A stretch of 44,690 nt of DNA, taken from the NCBI GenBank assembly GCA_015521565.1, contig WANX01000112.1, positions 1 through 44,690 of the forward strand. Reading direction: 5' to 3'. Shown here piece after piece: positions 6,731-14,745 of the stretch (position 1 is the stretch's first letter; every line of letters begins with the position of its first letter). The position numbers and the translations under genes are program-made. The stretch comes from Candidatus Hydrothermarchaeota archaeon (GTDB lineage Archaea > Hydrothermarchaeota > Hydrothermarchaeia > Hydrothermarchaeales > BMS3B). The notes below the pieces were generated by a model, which worked only from the letters and a program-made list of their open reading frames with translations, did not search any database and was not told the origin of the DNA.

Positions 6731-7516
6731 ATGAGAAAACTTTTCAATAAGGACAAGGCGATTATAGGTGTTGTTCACCTCCTCGCCCTGCCCGGCTCAC
6801 CCCGCTTTTCAAGCGATGAGGAGGTCCGCAGGCGTGCACTGAGGGATGCGTTTGCGCTCTACCACGGCGGCGTGGATGCGCTGCTCTTCGAGAACTTTGG
6901 TGATGTGCCCTTCTCCTGCAAGGCAGAGCCCCACGTCATAGCCTACCTCACCTCCATAATAGAGGAGGTCAAGCGTGAGGTTCCACTCCCCTTTGGTGTG
7001 AACGTGCTGCGCAATGACGCCCCCGCAGCTCTTGCCATAGCGAGCGCCACGCGGGGTGAGTTTATACGCGTGAATGTGCATACCGGTGCGAGGTTAGCTC
7101 CGGAGGGGATAATCGTTGGAGAAGCCCACAGGACGCTGCGCTACCGCTCTCTCCTGAGAAGCAGGGTTAAAATCTTTGCCGACCTTGCGGTTAAGCACTC
7201 TCTACCCCTCGCAAATCAGAGCCTGGAGGAGGAGGTCGCCGCCTGCGTCGAGCGCGGGCTCGCTGAGGCGGTTATTGTAACGGGTAAGGCCACCGGCGAG
7301 CCTCCCGGCATAGAAGAGCTTGAGCAGGTCAAGCGTGTGAGCAGCGTGCCGGTGATAGTCGGAAGCGGACTTAGCGCTGAGAACTGCTCTGCCCTGCTAA
7401 GCTTTGCAGACGCCGCCATAGTGGGCTCGAGCGTGAAGGAGGGCGGGGTGGTCACCAACCCAGTAAGCGAGGCGCGCGTTAGAGCGCTTATGCGGGAGGT
7501 TGCCAGGCTGAGGTAG
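6731..7516 (+). CDS. BtpA family TIM-barrel protein
   Basis: The 261-residue product has BtpA/SgcQ family features: IIGVVHLLALPGSP at the start, DALLFENFGDVPF, FGVNVLRND, EFIRVNVHTGA, ADLAVKHS and IVTGKATGEPP, ending with a phosphate-binding VIVGSGLSAENC and VGSSVKEGG. Cyanobacterial BtpA stabilises photosystem I; the archaeal function is not known and the fold suggests a phosphorylated ligand. The ATG at 6731 gives the family's usual length of about 260 residues and fits the TATA at 6701. An ATG at 6719 would be too close to that box. Confidence 0.85.
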   Translation: MRKLFNKDKAIIGVVHLLALPGSPRFSSDEEVRRRALRDAFALYHGGVDALLFENFGDVPFSCKAEPHVIAYLTSIIEEVKREVPLPFGVNVLRNDAPAALAIASATRGEFIRVNVHTGARLAPEGIIVGEAHRTLRYRSLLRSRVKIFADLAVKHSLPLANQSLEEEVAACVERGLAEAVIVTGKATGEPPGIEELEQVKRVSSVPVIVGSGLSAENCSALLSFADAAIVGSSVKEGGVVTNPVSEARVRALMREVARLR

Positions 7517-7552
7517 TGCCCTGTACGCCTGCACAGGCTCAATAACAGCTCT

Positions 7553-7603
7553 CAACTCGCCATCGAACCCCAGAAGAGAGCGGGACAGCGAAGCAGCGAG
7601 TTG
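7553..7603. terminator. Inverted repeat between convergent btpA and MFS genes
   Basis: CAACTCGC (7553-7560) and GCGAGTTG (7596-7603) are perfect eight-base inverted arms 35 bases apart. They lie in the 93-base gap where the two genes converge. A bidirectional transcript-end structure is plausible, but no long T-tract follows. Confidence 0.3.
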
Positions 7604-7609
7604 GCTGAG

Positions 7610-8755
7610 CTATGCGCTCAGCCTCCACCTGCGAATAAGTACCACTGCGCTGAGAAGCGCGAGGAACACCGAGGCACCCGCAAAGCCAAAGGCCGCGGCG
7701 AAGCCGTAGTTCTCCGCTATGGCACCTGCTACAGCAGGTCCGAAGGCGAAGCCCAGCGAACCGGAAAAGTTGAAGCCTCCCATAGCTGCACCCCGTGATT
7801 CCTTCGCTGCGAGGTCGCCGCTCAGCGCAGCCGAGGCGGGGAGCATAACCGCTGCCATTATGCCGGCAACGATAAGTGCGCCCGCTATCGCTGGAGGCTG
7901 GAGCACACCCACAAGAGATATGCACACCGCGTACACCACGCTGCCGGCAATGAGGGGCTTAAGCCTGCCGTATTTATCTACCAGCGCCCCTCCAGGATAC
8001 TGCAGCAGTGCAAAGGGCATGAGGAAGGAGGAGAGGTATATCCCTATCTGCTTCGGGCTCATCCCGTAGCTCATTCCCAGCATTATGGGGAAGACACTCA
8101 CAAAGAAGCCCGCGGTGAAGCGGTCTATGAAGGAGAAGATATATGGAACCAGCAGCTGTCTTTTCTCCAGAATCAGTGAGAGGCTGCGCAGTGCTGAGCG
8201 CGAGGCTTTAACCTCGCTCTCCTTCAGAAAGAGGGCCAGGAGAAAAGCCACGAAGATTATACCTGAGGCGGCATAGAAGGGAAGCACCGGGTCGCGCTCT
8301 CCCAGAAAGCCTCCCGTGGGTGAGCCGAAGGCCATGCCTGTGGCGATGCCCATGCCCACAATCCCCATACCCCTGCCGTACCTCTCCTGTTTGGCCACAT
8401 CCAGCACCATCGCCATGGCTATGGAGTACACCATGACGGTGAATATTCCCTCCAGGAACCTGAAGAGCATCAGAAAGCCGAGGTTGGGGGCCTTTGCCTG
8501 AAGCAGGAGCATGAGGGAGTTGCCCAGGAGACCGCAGAGAATGAAGGGCTTCCTTCTTCCGAGCCTGTCAGAAGTGGTCCCCCACACCAGCGCGAAGATC
8601 GCATAGGCTATGAGATTGACAGCTACAAAAAAGCCGGCCTGGGCGATGCTTGCTCCGAACCTGTCCATGACGTAATGCTTCACAACCGGATAGATCATGG
8701 TGACGCTGAACAGGAGCAGGAAGCATATCGCCGCCAGGTGTGCAAAGGTCCGCAT
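7610..8755 (-). CDS. MFS transporter
   Basis: The 381-residue product is hydrophobic throughout, consistent with 12 membrane helices. The loop between helices 2 and 3 carries the MFS motif A-like sequence GTTSDRLGRRKP, with a repeat in the second half, GGALVDKYGRLKP. Helix 5 contains IATGMAFGSPTGGFLG, resembling the motif C of drug:H+ antiporters. This suggests export of a small molecule, but the substrate cannot be assigned. The gene stands alone between btpA and the ACT gene and starts at ATG 8755. Confidence 0.85.
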   Translation of the reverse strand: MRTFAHLAAICFLLLFSVTMIYPVVKHYVMDRFGASIAQAGFFVAVNLIAYAIFALVWGTTSDRLGRRKPFILCGLLGNSLMLLLQAKAPNLGFLMLFRFLEGIFTVMVYSIAMAMVLDVAKQERYGRGMGIVGMGIATGMAFGSPTGGFLGERDPVLPFYAASGIIFVAFLLALFLKESEVKASRSALRSLSLILEKRQLLVPYIFSFIDRFTAGFFVSVFPIMLGMSYGMSPKQIGIYLSSFLMPFALLQYPGGALVDKYGRLKPLIAGSVVYAVCISLVGVLQPPAIAGALIVAGIMAAVMLPASAALSGDLAAKESRGAAMGGFNFSGSLGFAFGPAVAGAIAENYGFAAAFGFAGASVFLALLSAVVLIRRWRLSA

Positions 8756-8803
8756 GGTTTAATAAAGCTCCGTGGAGGAATAAAAGCTTATCTCAAGGCG
8801 CCA

Positions 8804-8813
8804 AGTATAAATA
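8804..8813 (+). promoter_or_regulatory. TATA box of the ACT-UPF0210 operon
   Basis: AGTATAAATA lies about 28 bases before the ATG at 8837, so the message is probably leaderless. This supports the short start for the ACT-domain gene. Confidence 0.55.
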
Positions 8814-8836
8814 GCCAGCCGCCAAATACGCAGAGC

Positions 8837-9109
8837 ATGAGGAAGGAGCGCGCGGTTGTAACTGTTATAGGCGAGGACCACCCCGGGATAATAGCAGCTG
8901 TCACGGGTGTGTGCGCTGAGCTGGGAATAAACATTGAGGATTTAAGCCAGACGGTGGTGCAGGGGCTGCTGACGATGACCCTTATCGTTGACATCACGGG
9001 CAAAGACCTGCGCGAGCTGCAGCGACGCCTTGAGCGAGTTGCGGAGGAGCAGCGCGTCAGGATAATCGCCCAGCACGAGGATATCTTCCGCTACATGCAC
9101 CGCGTGTAG
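8837..9109 (+). CDS. ACT domain protein, UPF0237 family
   Basis: The 90-residue protein is a single ACT domain: AVVTVIGEDHPGIIAAVTGVC as strand 1 and the ligand loop, GINIEDLSQTVVQGLLTMTLIVDI as strands 2-3, then a helix with RELQRRL and a final RVRIIAQHEDIFRYMHRV. The DHPGI loop is the usual amino-acid-binding turn. It matches UPF0237, which almost always precedes a UPF0210 gene, as it does here eight bases upstream. The ligand and role are unknown. The ATG at 8837 gives the normal length and fits the TATA box. Confidence 0.9.
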   Translation: MRKERAVVTVIGEDHPGIIAAVTGVCAELGINIEDLSQTVVQGLLTMTLIVDITGKDLRELQRRLERVAEEQRVRIIAQHEDIFRYMHRV

Positions 9110-9117
9110 GTGAGGGC

Positions 9118-10482
9118 ATGCTCGACAGGGAGGAGATTCTGGAAACGCTGCGCATGCTGCTGGAGGAGCGCCTGGATATACGCACAGTAACGCTGGGAGT
9201 CAGCCTCAAGGACTGCGCCTCCGGTGACATCGAGGAGACCTGCTCCCTAATTGAGGAGAAGCTCCTGCGCGTGGCCTCCCGCCTGGTGAGCGAGGCACAG
9301 GCTCTTGAGGAGAAGTACGGCATAGCGATAGTCAACAGGCGCGTCGCAGTTACGCCGCTTGCGAACGTGCTCGCCCCTTCGCTTCGCAAACTGAGCGAGG
9401 AGGAGGCCAGAGAAGCCGCGGTGCGCGCAGCGATTGCTCTTGAGCACGCCGCGGAGAAGCTGGGCATAGACTTCATAGGGGGCTTCTCGGCGCTGGTGGA
9501 GAAGGGGTTTACCTCTGCCGATGAGGCGCTTATCAGCTCTATCCCAGAGGCGCTCTCGCGGACGCAGCGCGTTTGCAGCTCAGTCAATGTGGCAACCACG
9601 CGTGCGGGGATAAACATGGACGCCGTGCTAAAGATGGGCGGGGCTGTGAAGCGCCTGTCAGTGCTGGACTACAGGGCATGCGCCCGCCTTGTAACCTTCG
9701 CAAATGCGCCTGGGGACAACCCCTTCATGGCCGGCGCCTTCCACGGGGAAGGAGAAGGCGAGGCTGCGCTTAATGTGGGCATCTCGGGTCCGGGAGTGGT
9801 AAGAGCCGTGGTTGAGAAGCATTCCAGCGCCAGCCTGGGCGAGGTGGCGGAGGTGATAAAGCGCACCGCCTTCAAGATAACCCGCGTGGGAGAGCTGATA
9901 GGCAGGGAGCTAAGCCGCCGCCTGGGCGTGAGCTTCGGCATTGTTGACCTTTCGCTTGCACCCACGCCCTTCCCGGGCGACAGCGTGGCCGGGATTATCG
10001 AAGCAATGGGAATCTCGCGATGTGGCGCCCCGGGAAGTGTGGCCGCCCTCGCACTGCTCGTGGATGCCGTGAAGAAGGGCGGAACTATGGCGACCAGCTA
10101 TGTGGGCGGGCTGAGCGGAGCCTTTATACCGGTGAGCGAGGACGCTGGCATGGCCGAAGCTGCGAAGGAGGGCACCATAACCGCAGACAAGCTTCTCGCC
10201 ATGAGCAGTGTGTGCAGCGTGGGCCTGGACATGGTGGTTTTGCCGGCGAGCACCAGCGCGAGCACTGTCTCGGGTATAATCGCCGACGAGGCCGCGATTG
10301 GTGTGATGAACAACAAGACCACCGGCGTCAGGGTAATCCTGGCTGGCAGAGAAGGGGAGCGCGTTGAGCTGGGCGGGTTACTCGGCTACGCCTACGTCAT
10401 GCCCGTGAGCAGGCACTCCTGTGAAGCCTTCGTGAGGCGGGGCGGACGCATACCTTCGCCAATCCACGGGCACAGGAATTAG
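9118..10482 (+). CDS. UPF0210 (DUF711) family protein
   Basis: The 454-residue product matches the widespread UPF0210/DUF711 family, distantly related in fold to pyruvate formate-lyase-type barrels. It shows DIRTVTLGVSLKDCAS at the start, GVSFGIVDLSLAPTPFPGDSVAGI in the middle, and SVCSVGLDMVVLPASTSAS near the C-terminus. Length is normal. Its function is unknown; the linked ACT domain suggests sensing of an amino acid. A ribosome site GGTGAGGG lies just before ATG 9118, and the gene is eight bases after the ACT gene. Confidence 0.88.
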   Translation: MLDREEILETLRMLLEERLDIRTVTLGVSLKDCASGDIEETCSLIEEKLLRVASRLVSEAQALEEKYGIAIVNRRVAVTPLANVLAPSLRKLSEEEAREAAVRAAIALEHAAEKLGIDFIGGFSALVEKGFTSADEALISSIPEALSRTQRVCSSVNVATTRAGINMDAVLKMGGAVKRLSVLDYRACARLVTFANAPGDNPFMAGAFHGEGEGEAALNVGISGPGVVRAVVEKHSSASLGEVAEVIKRTAFKITRVGELIGRELSRRLGVSFGIVDLSLAPTPFPGDSVAGIIEAMGISRCGAPGSVAALALLVDAVKKGGTMATSYVGGLSGAFIPVSEDAGMAEAAKEGTITADKLLAMSSVCSVGLDMVVLPASTSASTVSGIIADEAAIGVMNNKTTGVRVILAGREGERVELGGLLGYAYVMPVSRHSCEAFVRRGGRIPSPIHGHRN

Positions 10483-10578
10483 GTCGCTCATTAAACCAGT
10501 AAAGGGCTGCGTTAAAAACGGGCAATGCACCCCAAAATTTATCTATCTGCGGTGCAACTTAATCCCCGAGGGAAGCGC

Positions 10579-11295
10579 ATGATTATCACAAGGCAGAAGC
10601 CCATGGAGGAGATACTGGAGATGCTCTCCCCCTACAGGGGGGTTGCGCTGGTGGGATGCGGAGGCTGCGTGGCCTTCTACCGCACGGGGGGAGCGAAGCA
10701 GACCAGGGAGATGGCAGAGAAGCTTCGCGAGGCTGGGGTCAGCGTCGTTGCTCTGGGCATGGCCAACCGCCAGTGCTATCTGTGCGAGGAGAGCGAGGTC
10801 GCAGGCTTGAGCGACGCGGAGCGGATAAGGAAGGTTGCGCGCGAGCTTGAGGGCTTTGCGCAGCTTGAGAAAGCGGAGGCGGTGCTGAGCCTGGCCTGCG
10901 GCGTTGGCGTTCAGAACCTGGCGAACATCTTAGATATTCCCGTTCTGCCGGCGCAGAACACGCTGTTCATGGGGCGGCGCAGGGTTGAGGGCGACTTCGA
11001 CCTGGAGCAGTGCCTGGGCTGCGGGGACTGCATCCTCGCCTTCACCGGCGGAATCTGCCCCATTGCGAGGTGCGCTAAGTCTCTGATGAACGGTCCCTGC
11101 GGCGGGGTCTTCAACGGGATGTGCGAGGTGAGCAAGAGCAGGGTGAGCGAGCACCCAGTGCCCTGCGCCTGGATAGAGATCTACAGGAAGCTCAAAAAGC
11201 AGGGGCGCGTGCAGGAGCTGCGCAAAATACGCCCGCCCAAGGACTTCACCAGGGCTGCGCACATGCGCAAGGTTGCGTGGGGGGTGCAGAAGTGA
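10579..11295 (+). CDS. metV: Methylenetetrahydrofolate reductase zinc/Fe-S partner, MetV
   Basis: The 238-residue product matches the MTHFR C-terminal family (MetV). It has CGGCVAFY near residue 22, NRQCYLCEESE, ACGVGVQNLA, and a cluster-like CLGCGDCILAFTGGICPIARC, then MNGPCGG. MetV binds MetF and passes electrons to its FAD in acetogens and in some archaea that use MetF in C1 metabolism. The ATG at 10579 has GAGGGA just upstream; the frame open from 10525 lies in the promoter region. Its stop overlaps the metF GTG in GTGA. The pair reduces methylene-tetrahydropterin or -folate to the methyl form. Confidence 0.85.
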   Translation: MIITRQKPMEEILEMLSPYRGVALVGCGGCVAFYRTGGAKQTREMAEKLREAGVSVVALGMANRQCYLCEESEVAGLSDAERIRKVARELEGFAQLEKAEAVLSLACGVGVQNLANILDIPVLPAQNTLFMGRRRVEGDFDLEQCLGCGDCILAFTGGICPIARCAKSLMNGPCGGVFNGMCEVSKSRVSEHPVPCAWIEIYRKLKKQGRVQELRKIRPPKDFTRAAHMRKVAWGVQK

Positions 11296-12179
11296 AGGAG
11301 GTTTACAGCAACTTCATGCGGAGCCTGCTGAGCGGGAAGTTCACCATAAGCGGCGAGGTGGACCCGCCAAGGGATGCGAACCGTGCTGCTGTGGAGGAGC
11401 AGGTGAGGCATCTCAAGGAGCACGTGGTCGCGGCCAACGTCACCGACAATCCAATAGGCGACGTGATAATGAACACCCTTGCGCCGTGCGTCATAATGCA
11501 GGAGCTCGGCCTTGAGGCGATTTACCAGGCGACATGCAGGGATAGAAACAGGATAGCGCTGCAGAGCGACATTATCGGCGCGGCTGCGCTGGGAATTAAA
11601 AATGTGCTCGCCCTCACGGGAGACCACCCGAAGATGGGCAACCATCCGCAGGCGAAGCCTGTGTTCGACCTCGACTCTGTGCTCCTCACCCGGGTGCTGC
11701 GCCGCCTGCGCGAGGGCGAGAACATGGCGGGCGAGAAGCTGGAGCACCCGCCGAGGATACACATAGGCGTTGGCTTGAGCCCGGGTGTTGAGCCGCTGGA
11801 GCCGGAGATTATAAAGCTGGAGAAGAAGGTTGAGGCAGGCGCGGAGTTTGCCCAGACCCAGTGCATCTACGACGAGAAGGTGCTGGAGCGCTTGAGCGAG
11901 GAGACTGCGCACCTGGATATCCCGATTCTTCCCGGAATAGCCCCGCTGCGCAGCGTGGGGATGGCGAAGTTCATGCTCGCCAATGTGCCCGGGATAAGCA
12001 TACCCGAGGAGCTCATGAAGAAGCTGGAGAACAGCAGCAACCTCACCGAGACGGCGATAGACATAGCTGCAGAGCTCATAGCTGCTGTTAAGGACTACGG
12101 CTTCCCGGGTGTGCACCTCATGCCCGTGGGCATGGACGCGCACGTGGGCGAGATGATTGCGAGGAGCGGTGTGAGGTGA
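11292..12179 (+). CDS. metF: Methylenetetrahydrofolate reductase, MetF
   Basis: The 295-residue product is a FAD-binding TIM barrel of the MTHFR family. It has FTISGEVDPPRD at strand 1 (catalytic Glu), VAANVTDNPIGD, ALTGDHPKMGN and FAQTQCIYD, and PILPGIAPLRS near the end. It starts at GTG 11292, coupled to metV by GTGA; the longer open frame upstream only shadows metV. Archaea with complete methanogenesis genes normally use F420-dependent Mer. MetF has been reported to stand in for Mer in ANME-1 and relatives, so this gene is a clue to the organism. Cofactor (folate or methanopterin) cannot be told from sequence. Confidence 0.92.
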   Translation: MKEVYSNFMRSLLSGKFTISGEVDPPRDANRAAVEEQVRHLKEHVVAANVTDNPIGDVIMNTLAPCVIMQELGLEAIYQATCRDRNRIALQSDIIGAAALGIKNVLALTGDHPKMGNHPQAKPVFDLDSVLLTRVLRRLREGENMAGEKLEHPPRIHIGVGLSPGVEPLEPEIIKLEKKVEAGAEFAQTQCIYDEKVLERLSEETAHLDIPILPGIAPLRSVGMAKFMLANVPGISIPEELMKKLENSSNLTETAIDIAAELIAAVKDYGFPGVHLMPVGMDAHVGEMIARSGVR

Positions 12180-12427
12180 GCTCCAGGCTGCGCAGGCGCG
12201 ATGACGGGAGCTACCTCCTCGACCTCCGCGAGTACGACGATTTCTGGCTGGGGGTCAACATCTACCAGTACTTCAGGCGCTTTAAGAGGGGCGATGTGGT
12301 GGAGCTGATCTTCGACGACCTGAGCGTGGAGGAGGGGGCGATTACCGCACTCCAGGAGTGGGGCTACCGCGTGCTCGAGCGCACGCAGCGGGGCAAGGAC
12401 GTTCATCTGGTGGTGGAGAAGATATAA
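12176..12427 (+). CDS. Small TusA/SirA-like protein of the metVF operon
   Basis: The 83-residue product overlaps the metF stop in GTGA, so it is the third coupled gene of this operon. Its pattern LLDLREYDDF, a helix, RGDVVELIFDD, a helix, WGYRVLERT, VHLVVEKI resembles the beta-alpha-beta-alpha-beta-beta of TusA/SirA proteins. However, the CPxP cysteine motif of sulfur carriers is absent and there is no cysteine at all. It may be a structural or regulatory subunit of the MetVF complex. The fold assignment is by eye. Confidence 0.5.
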   Translation: MSSRLRRRDDGSYLLDLREYDDFWLGVNIYQYFRRFKRGDVVELIFDDLSVEEGAITALQEWGYRVLERTQRGKDVHLVVEKI

Positions 12428-12458
12428 GCCTGCCTTCGTTACCTTTTCTCCTCCGCCT

Positions 12459-13601
12459 GTGCAGGAGAGAGGGAGAAGCGAGGAAGAGGTAAGAAGCCTC
12501 CTGCAAGAGGCGAAGAGGCGGGACCTGAGCTACGCCAGCGGGCGCATTCTGAGCTCGATGTGCACCTCGCCTTTAAAGGTGGCCTCCCGAGCGTTCTGCG
12601 ATTTTCTGGAGACCAACCTGGGCGACCCGGGGTTATTCCCGGGCACGCGGGAGCTTGAGGAGCGCGCTGTAAAGGCGATAGCCTCCCTCCTGGGCTTCGC
12701 CGGGGCCAAGGGCTTCATAGTGAGCGGGGGCACGGAGGCGAACATCACCGCGCTCTTCGCCGCGCGGGAGGCGGCAAAGCGCTCAAGGCCTGAGGTTATT
12801 GTGCCAGAGACTGCGCACTTCTCCTTCGAGAAGGCTGCGCGGATGCTCAAATTGAGGCTAATCAAGGCAAAAGTGGGGGAGGACAGCACCGTTCTTGTGA
12901 GCGACGTGGAGCGCAGGATAACCTCGAGCACCGTGGCAGTAGTGGGCATCGCGGGCAACACTGAGTATGGCGCCGTCGATGATATTGCGGCGCTTTCGGA
13001 GCTTGCGCTGGAGCACGGGCTCTACCTGCACGTGGACGCCGCCTTTGGCGGATTTGTGCTGCCCTTCCTCAAGGAGCTGGGCTTCCCAGCAGGGGAGTTC
13101 GACTTCTCTCTGCGAGGGGTGTGCTCCATAACTGTGGACCCCCACAAGATGGGCCTCGCTCCTGTGCCAGCGGGCTGCATACTCTTCCGCGATGCCGGCT
13201 ACCTGGAGCTGCTTCAGGTGGAGTCGCCCTACCTCACGCAGCCCAGGCAGTGCACCCTCCTGGGCACGAGAAGCGGCGCAAGCGCTGCGGCGGTGTTCGC
13301 TGCGCTCACCTTTTTGGGTAAGGAGGGCTACCGCAGGGTGGTGGAGCGCTGCATGCAGGTCACGCTTCACCTGCGAGAGGGGCTTCTCAGCCTCGGGATG
13401 CGTGTGCACGAGCCCTGGATGAACATCCTGGTCTTCGACCACCCGCAGAGGGAGGCGCTTGCCGGCGAGCTGCGCGCTCGAGGCTGGGCGATTTCCAGAA
13501 CGCGCCGCGGGGAGATACGCCTTGTAATAATGCCCCACGTTAAAAAGGAGCACGCGGAGCAGTTTCTGCGCGACGTGGAGGAGGCAGCAGAGGTTCTGTG
13601 A
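12459..13601 (+). CDS. mfnA: L-tyrosine/L-aspartate decarboxylase, MfnA
   Basis: The 380-residue product is a PLP group II decarboxylase of the archaeal MfnA type. It shows VSGGTEANITAL near residue 88 (phosphate-binding), ETAHFSFEKAA, LYLHVDAAFGGFVLPF with the pyridine-N-binding Asp, and TVDPHKMGLAP with the lysine that forms the Schiff base. MfnA makes tyramine for methanofuran or beta-alanine for CoA. Methanofuran fits an organism with C1 metabolism, as the adjacent metVF genes also suggest. It starts with GTG at 12459, about 31 bases after the TusA-like gene. Confidence 0.9.
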   Translation: MQERGRSEEEVRSLLQEAKRRDLSYASGRILSSMCTSPLKVASRAFCDFLETNLGDPGLFPGTRELEERAVKAIASLLGFAGAKGFIVSGGTEANITALFAAREAAKRSRPEVIVPETAHFSFEKAARMLKLRLIKAKVGEDSTVLVSDVERRITSSTVAVVGIAGNTEYGAVDDIAALSELALEHGLYLHVDAAFGGFVLPFLKELGFPAGEFDFSLRGVCSITVDPHKMGLAPVPAGCILFRDAGYLELLQVESPYLTQPRQCTLLGTRSGASAAAVFAALTFLGKEGYRRVVERCMQVTLHLREGLLSLGMRVHEPWMNILVFDHPQREALAGELRARGWAISRTRRGEIRLVIMPHVKKEHAEQFLRDVEEAAEVL

Positions 13602-13644
13602 CTCCACCACCCAACTCGAGAACATCACCGGAAAATTTAAGGAA

Positions 13645-13654
13645 AATTTTAAAT
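13645..13654 (+). promoter_or_regulatory. TATA box of hemE
   Basis: AATTTTAAAT lies about 40 bases before the hemE GTG. The short leader predicted from it contains AGGAGGA at 13676-13683, which supports the GTG at 13689 as the start. Confidence 0.5.
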
Positions 13655-13688
13655 TCTGACCGGCCAACTCCTACACAGGAGGAATGCG

Positions 13689-14726
13689 GTGAGCGAGAGA
13701 CAGCTTTTTATCAGAGCGTGCTGGCGCGAGGAAGTGGAACGCACTCCGGTGTGGCTGATGCGCCAGGCCGGGCGTTATATGCGCGCCTACCAGCGGATAA
13801 GGGAGCGGCATTCCTTTCTGGAAATGTGCAAAAATCCAAGGATTGCAGCAGAGGTTACTCTTCAGCCTGTTGAAAGGCTCGGAGTGGATGCGGCCATACT
13901 CTTCAGTGATATTCTGGTTCTTGTGGAGGCCATGGGTATGAGGCTGGAGTTTCATGAAGGTCTGGGCCCCAGACTGAGCGAGCCCGTGAGAACTCCTGAG
14001 GGTGTGCATAGACTGCGTGTGCCCGATGCGGAGAGGGACCTGCACTATGTGATGGAGGCTATCAAGCTCGCAAGGAAAAAGCTCCGTGGACGCGTTCCCC
14101 TTATAGGCTTTTCGGGTGCACCCTTCACCCTGGCGAGCTACGTAATAGAGGGCAGAAGCTCCCGCAGCTTCCGCTTCACAAAGGAGATGATGTTCTCCCA
14201 GCCCGAGGCGTTCTGTGCACTCATGGAGAAGCTCACCACGGCAGTAATCGACTACGTGAACGCCCAGGTGGATGCCGGAGTGCAGGCGCTTCAGATATTC
14301 GACTCCTGGGCAGGATGCCTTGCCCCGCAGGACTATGAGCAGTATGTGCTGCCGCATATGCGGCGCCTCTTCTCGGAGATAGAGGCCAGAGGGGAGGTCC
14401 CTGTAATCCACTTTGCAAATCAGGCAGGTACATTTCTCGATAAGGTGCGCCTTGCGGGAGGCGACGTTATAGGCGTGGACTGGCGCATACCTCTTGATGA
14501 GGCCTGGCGCCGTGTTGGATATGAAGTAGGGATACAGGGAAATCTGGACCCTCTCGCGCTTTTCGCTCCTCTCCACGAAATAGAACGGCGGGTACGTGAT
14601 GTTCTGGACAGAGCTGCCTCAAGGCCGGGGCACATATTCAACCTCGGCCATGGGGTACACAAAGACACACCGGAAGAAAAGGTTGTGGCGCTGGTGAAGA
14701 TGGTGAAGAGGCTGAGTGCAAGGTAG
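13689..14726 (+). CDS. hemE: Uroporphyrinogen decarboxylase, HemE
   Basis: The 345-residue product carries the true HemE signatures rather than those of the related corrinoid methyltransferases. They are PVWLMRQAGRYM near residue 21, AAILFSDILV with the catalytic-site Asp, GFSGAPFTLASYVIEG and HIFNLGHGVHKDTPEEKV. The enzyme decarboxylates uroporphyrinogen III to coproporphyrinogen III. Many archaea instead make heme from siroheme (AhbA-D) and lack HemE, so a canonical copy here is notable; a multiheme cytochrome elsewhere in the window creates heme demand. It is monocistronic with its own TATA and ribosome site. Confidence 0.92.
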   Translation: MSERQLFIRACWREEVERTPVWLMRQAGRYMRAYQRIRERHSFLEMCKNPRIAAEVTLQPVERLGVDAAILFSDILVLVEAMGMRLEFHEGLGPRLSEPVRTPEGVHRLRVPDAERDLHYVMEAIKLARKKLRGRVPLIGFSGAPFTLASYVIEGRSSRSFRFTKEMMFSQPEAFCALMEKLTTAVIDYVNAQVDAGVQALQIFDSWAGCLAPQDYEQYVLPHMRRLFSEIEARGEVPVIHFANQAGTFLDKVRLAGGDVIGVDWRIPLDEAWRRVGYEVGIQGNLDPLALFAPLHEIERRVRDVLDRAASRPGHIFNLGHGVHKDTPEEKVVALVKMVKRLSAR

Positions 14727-14745
14727 CAGCTCACCCGCCCAGTGC

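Noticed and set aside
11181-12143. A 320-codon minus-strand frame opposite metF
   Set aside because: It has no motif, is His/Leu/Arg-rich as expected of a shadow, and metF on the other strand is complete.
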